Shown: positions 23,234 through 24,812 of the stretch, in pieces | Layout of the letters: every line of letters begins with the position of its first letter | Numbering within the stretch: the first letter of the stretch is position 1 | From: JAMLGJ01 sp047972145 | GTDB taxonomy: Bacteria; Actinomycetota; Acidimicrobiia; Acidimicrobiales; Microtrichaceae | Assembly (NCBI GenBank): GCA_047972145.1 | Contig: JBKEAI010000109.1 | Location: 1-24,812 of the forward strand | Length of the DNA stretch: 24,812 nucleotides | Reading direction: 5' to 3' | Notes under the pieces: model-generated | Databases searched by the model: none | The model's input: the letters and a program-made list of their open reading frames with translations, nothing else | What the model was told of the DNA's origin: nothing | Made by a program: the position numbers and the translations under genes

Positions 23234-23542
23234 TCAGCCGGCGGAGGGGGGCGCGGCGGGGGTGGGTTCCTCCATCCCGGTGTCCCAGATCACCTCGATG
23301 CGCTCGCCGTCCGCGTCGCGGTTCACCCGGTCGCGGTTGCGACGGAACTGCGGGTCGTGGGGGGGCAGGAGCATCAAACGAGCCATGACACGGGACTCGA
23401 AGGCGTCGATCAGCGAGGGATCGCCGTCGGGTGACGCGATGTCCCAGTGTGGAGCTACCGGGCCGGTGTAGGTGATGGTGACTGTGGCGATCGGCGGAAG
23501 TGGTTCTTCGCCTTCGGAGTCGATCGTGGTGTCCTGGGACAT
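23234..23542 (-). CDS. hypothetical small protein
   Basis: A 102-aa protein of unknown family, with no membrane span or signal peptide. It contains a beta-type stretch (IATVTITYTGPVAPHWDI), a helix with SLIDAFESRVMARLML, a basic patch (FRRNRDRVNRD) and another strand (GERIEVIWDTG), ending in a Pro/Ala-rich tail. Codon use is like the neighbours. I use ATG 23542; the frame is open further upstream, but that part covers the repeat region and the htrA end. No clear RBS is seen. It lies between htrA and ppk1 on the same strand. Confidence 0.6.
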   Translation of the reverse strand: MSQDTTIDSEGEEPLPPIATVTITYTGPVAPHWDIASPDGDPSLIDAFESRVMARLMLLPPHDPQFRRNRDRVNRDADGERIEVIWDTGMEEPTPAAPPSAG

Positions 23543-23646
23543 GCGGGCGACGATAGTTGCTGCCGCGGCTGCTCCCCGAGTCGGTTGCCATGAGCCGGCG
23601 CCGAGCGCATGGCACAGCGCGCTCGCGGTCGGGGCCAGACGGCCAC

Positions 23647-23694
23647 TTGCCGTCAGGGGCACAGGGTCGGTTGCCGTCAGAGGCAGCGTGTCAG
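23647..23694. repeat. 24-bp direct repeat, two units plus a truncated third
   Basis: Units at 23647-23670 and 23671-23694 both start TTGCCGTCAG and match at most positions; a third start (TTGCTGCC) begins at 23695 inside the htrA 3' end. Another GTCGGTTGCC lies at 23580-23589. The units cover the stop codon of htrA and the spacer after it, so the repeat may have arisen from the gene's 3' end. Confidence 0.6.
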
Positions 23695-24812
23695 TTGCTG
23701 CCGAGGGTGGCGGTGATCGTCTGCTCCCTACCCTCACGCTCGATGGTCATCGTGACCGACTCACCGGAGTCCTTCGAGCGCACCGCCTGGCCCACGTCGT
23801 TGGACCCTCGGATCCTGCGCCCGTCGACCTCCATGATCACGTCACCGGGCAGCAGGCCTGCCACCTCGGCACCGGAGCCTGCGTTGACCGACTGTACGAA
23901 AGCACCAGAGGTAGCGGTGATCGAGAACCGGCTGGCCACGGCAGGGTCGATCCGGGCGACGTCGAGCGTGCTGACGCCGAGCACGGCGCGCTCCTTCTCG
24001 GCGTCGCGGCCGGCCTGGAGGTCGTCGATCAGGGCCCGGATCGAGTCGATCTCCAGGGCGAAGCCGATGTTCTGTGCATCGGCGAGGATCGCCGTGTTGA
24101 TCCCGACCACCTGGCCTTGGGCGTTGATCAACGGGCCACCGGAGTTGCCTGGGTTGATCGCCGCGTCGGTCTGGATCAGGTCGTCGAGCACCGACCCGTC
24201 AGGTGCGTTGATCGAGCGACCGGTCTGCGACACGATCCCCGTGGTGACACTCGGTTCGGACCCGAGGTTCAACGCGTTGCCGATCGCGACCACCTCGTCG
24301 CCCACGAGCAGTTCGTCCGAGGAACCGAGCTCGGCCGGTTGCACCTCACCCTCGATGCCCTCGGCCTTGATCAGGGCGACGTCGGACTCAGGTGCCGAGC
24401 CGATCAGGCGTGCTTCGACCGACTGCCCGTCGGCGAAGTCCACCTCGATGAGGGTGGCGCCCTCGATCACGTGTGCATTGGTGAGCACCAGGCCATCGGC
24501 GCTCAGCACCACACCCGATCCCGCGGCCTCACCCTCGCGGGTGCCCGTGTGGATCGACACAACCGACGGTTGCACCTTCTCCAACAGCGCCCGGATGTCG
24601 AGGGTCTCACCGGAGATCGCGCTGGAGCCGCGCGACGGGATCGACGCCGTGGATGCGGTGGGTGCGGCCGGCGAGTCGTCGCGCACCGTCATCGCCGCTG
24701 CTGTCACACCTCCGGCGACGATCGCCCCGACGAGTCCACCGATGAGCGCCGCGCGCATCGAGCCACCCTTGCGGCGCTCAGGACGGCGAACCTGTTCTGG
24801 CCCGGCCCCACC
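23691..24812 (-). CDS. HtrA/DegP-type serine protease, 5' end beyond the window
   Basis: At least 373 aa are visible. The frame stays open to the window edge: 18 codons encoding a basic, hydrophilic stretch (GPEQVRRPERRKGGS) lead into the Met at 24758, followed at once by a membrane span (about 4-24 from that Met). The true start is therefore probably outside, giving a cytoplasmic N-terminus like actinobacterial PepD/HtrA. Counted from that Met, the trypsin-like domain has His96 (TNAHV), Asp126 (SDVALI) and Ser206 (GNSGGPL), an intact triad. A C-terminal PDZ domain covers about 255-350 (AEVAGLLPGDVIMEVDGRRI). It is an extracytoplasmic protein-quality protease and the intact counterpart of the pseudo-protease at 8833-9918. 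Confidence 0.93.
   Translation of the reverse strand, partial: GGAGPEQVRRPERRKGGSMRAALIGGLVGAIVAGGVTAAAMTVRDDSPAAPTASTASIPSRGSSAISGETLDIRALLEKVQPSVVSIHTGTREGEAAGSGVVLSADGLVLTNAHVIEGATLIEVDFADGQSVEARLIGSAPESDVALIKAEGIEGEVQPAELGSSDELLVGDEVVAIGNALNLGSEPSVTTGIVSQTGRSINAPDGSVLDDLIQTDAAINPGNSGGPLINAQGQVVGINTAILADAQNIGFALEIDSIRALIDDLQAGRDAEKERAVLGVSTLDVARIDPAVASRFSITATSGAFVQSVNAGSGAEVAGLLPGDVIMEVDGRRIRGSNDVGQAVRSKDSGESVTMTIEREGREQTITATLGSN

Overview
The window looks like a piece of chromosome from a high-GC actinobacterium. Evidence: strong G/C preference at third codon positions, frequent GTG starts, a SenX3-RegX3-type phosphate two-component system with RegX3/PhoP-style direct repeats, a DUF2342 (Zincin_2) family protein, and a ppk1-Nudix pair like mycobacterial ppk-mutT1. 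The overall mix suggests class Acidimicrobiia, but that is a judgement from memory and not a database result. I see no tRNA, rRNA, insertion sequence, phage gene or CRISPR array. Genes are tightly packed and many neighbours overlap by 4 nt.

Left part (1-1680): an unknown 152-aa protein with a Pro/Ala-rich tail (minus strand) is divergent from a HEAT-repeat protein (plus strand). After it comes an intergenic array of 13-bp tandem repeats and a 15-bp perfect hairpin. Positions 1703-6744 (minus) hold a complete branched-chain amino-acid-type ABC importer in the order livG-livF-livH-livM-livJ, with a large palindrome between livF and livH and the 15-bp hairpin after livJ. Positions 6942-8714 (minus) hold moaE, a 65-aa single-span membrane protein and a stand-alone MreB-like actin homologue, the first two overlapping by 4 nt.

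Middle (8724-11295, plus): a 12-bp perfect inverted repeat sits in the divergent moaE promoter region. It is followed by a membrane-anchored HtrA-like protein that has lost all three catalytic residues, and then by a DUF2342/Zincin_2 protein whose expected HExxH reads SDTAH. Two consecutive genes therefore look like protease relatives that no longer cleave.

Right part (11358-24812, minus) is a phosphate/polyphosphate region. Two 11-nt-phased GTTCACC-type repeat pairs (Pho boxes) precede pstS-pstC-pstA-pstB-phoU-surE-senX3-regX3 and an MFS-type transporter. The phoU-surE-senX3-regX3 junctions are all 4-nt stop/start overlaps, so a SurE phosphatase is built into the phosphate-signalling operon. 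Upstream lie a Nudix hydrolase and polyphosphate kinase 1, then a 102-aa unknown protein and a catalytically intact HtrA protease whose 5' end runs off the window. Together these genes would take up phosphate, sense it, store it as polyphosphate and recover it from nucleotides.

No stretch over 300 bases lacks a gene. The largest gaps are 1-219, 1430-1702 (repeats and hairpin), 6745-6941 (nothing convincing seen) and 20460-20658 (Pho boxes). The strongest leads are the tandem pseudo-proteases, the SurE insertion in the Pho operon, the Pho boxes, and the different 13-bp repeat arrays in three intergenic regions.
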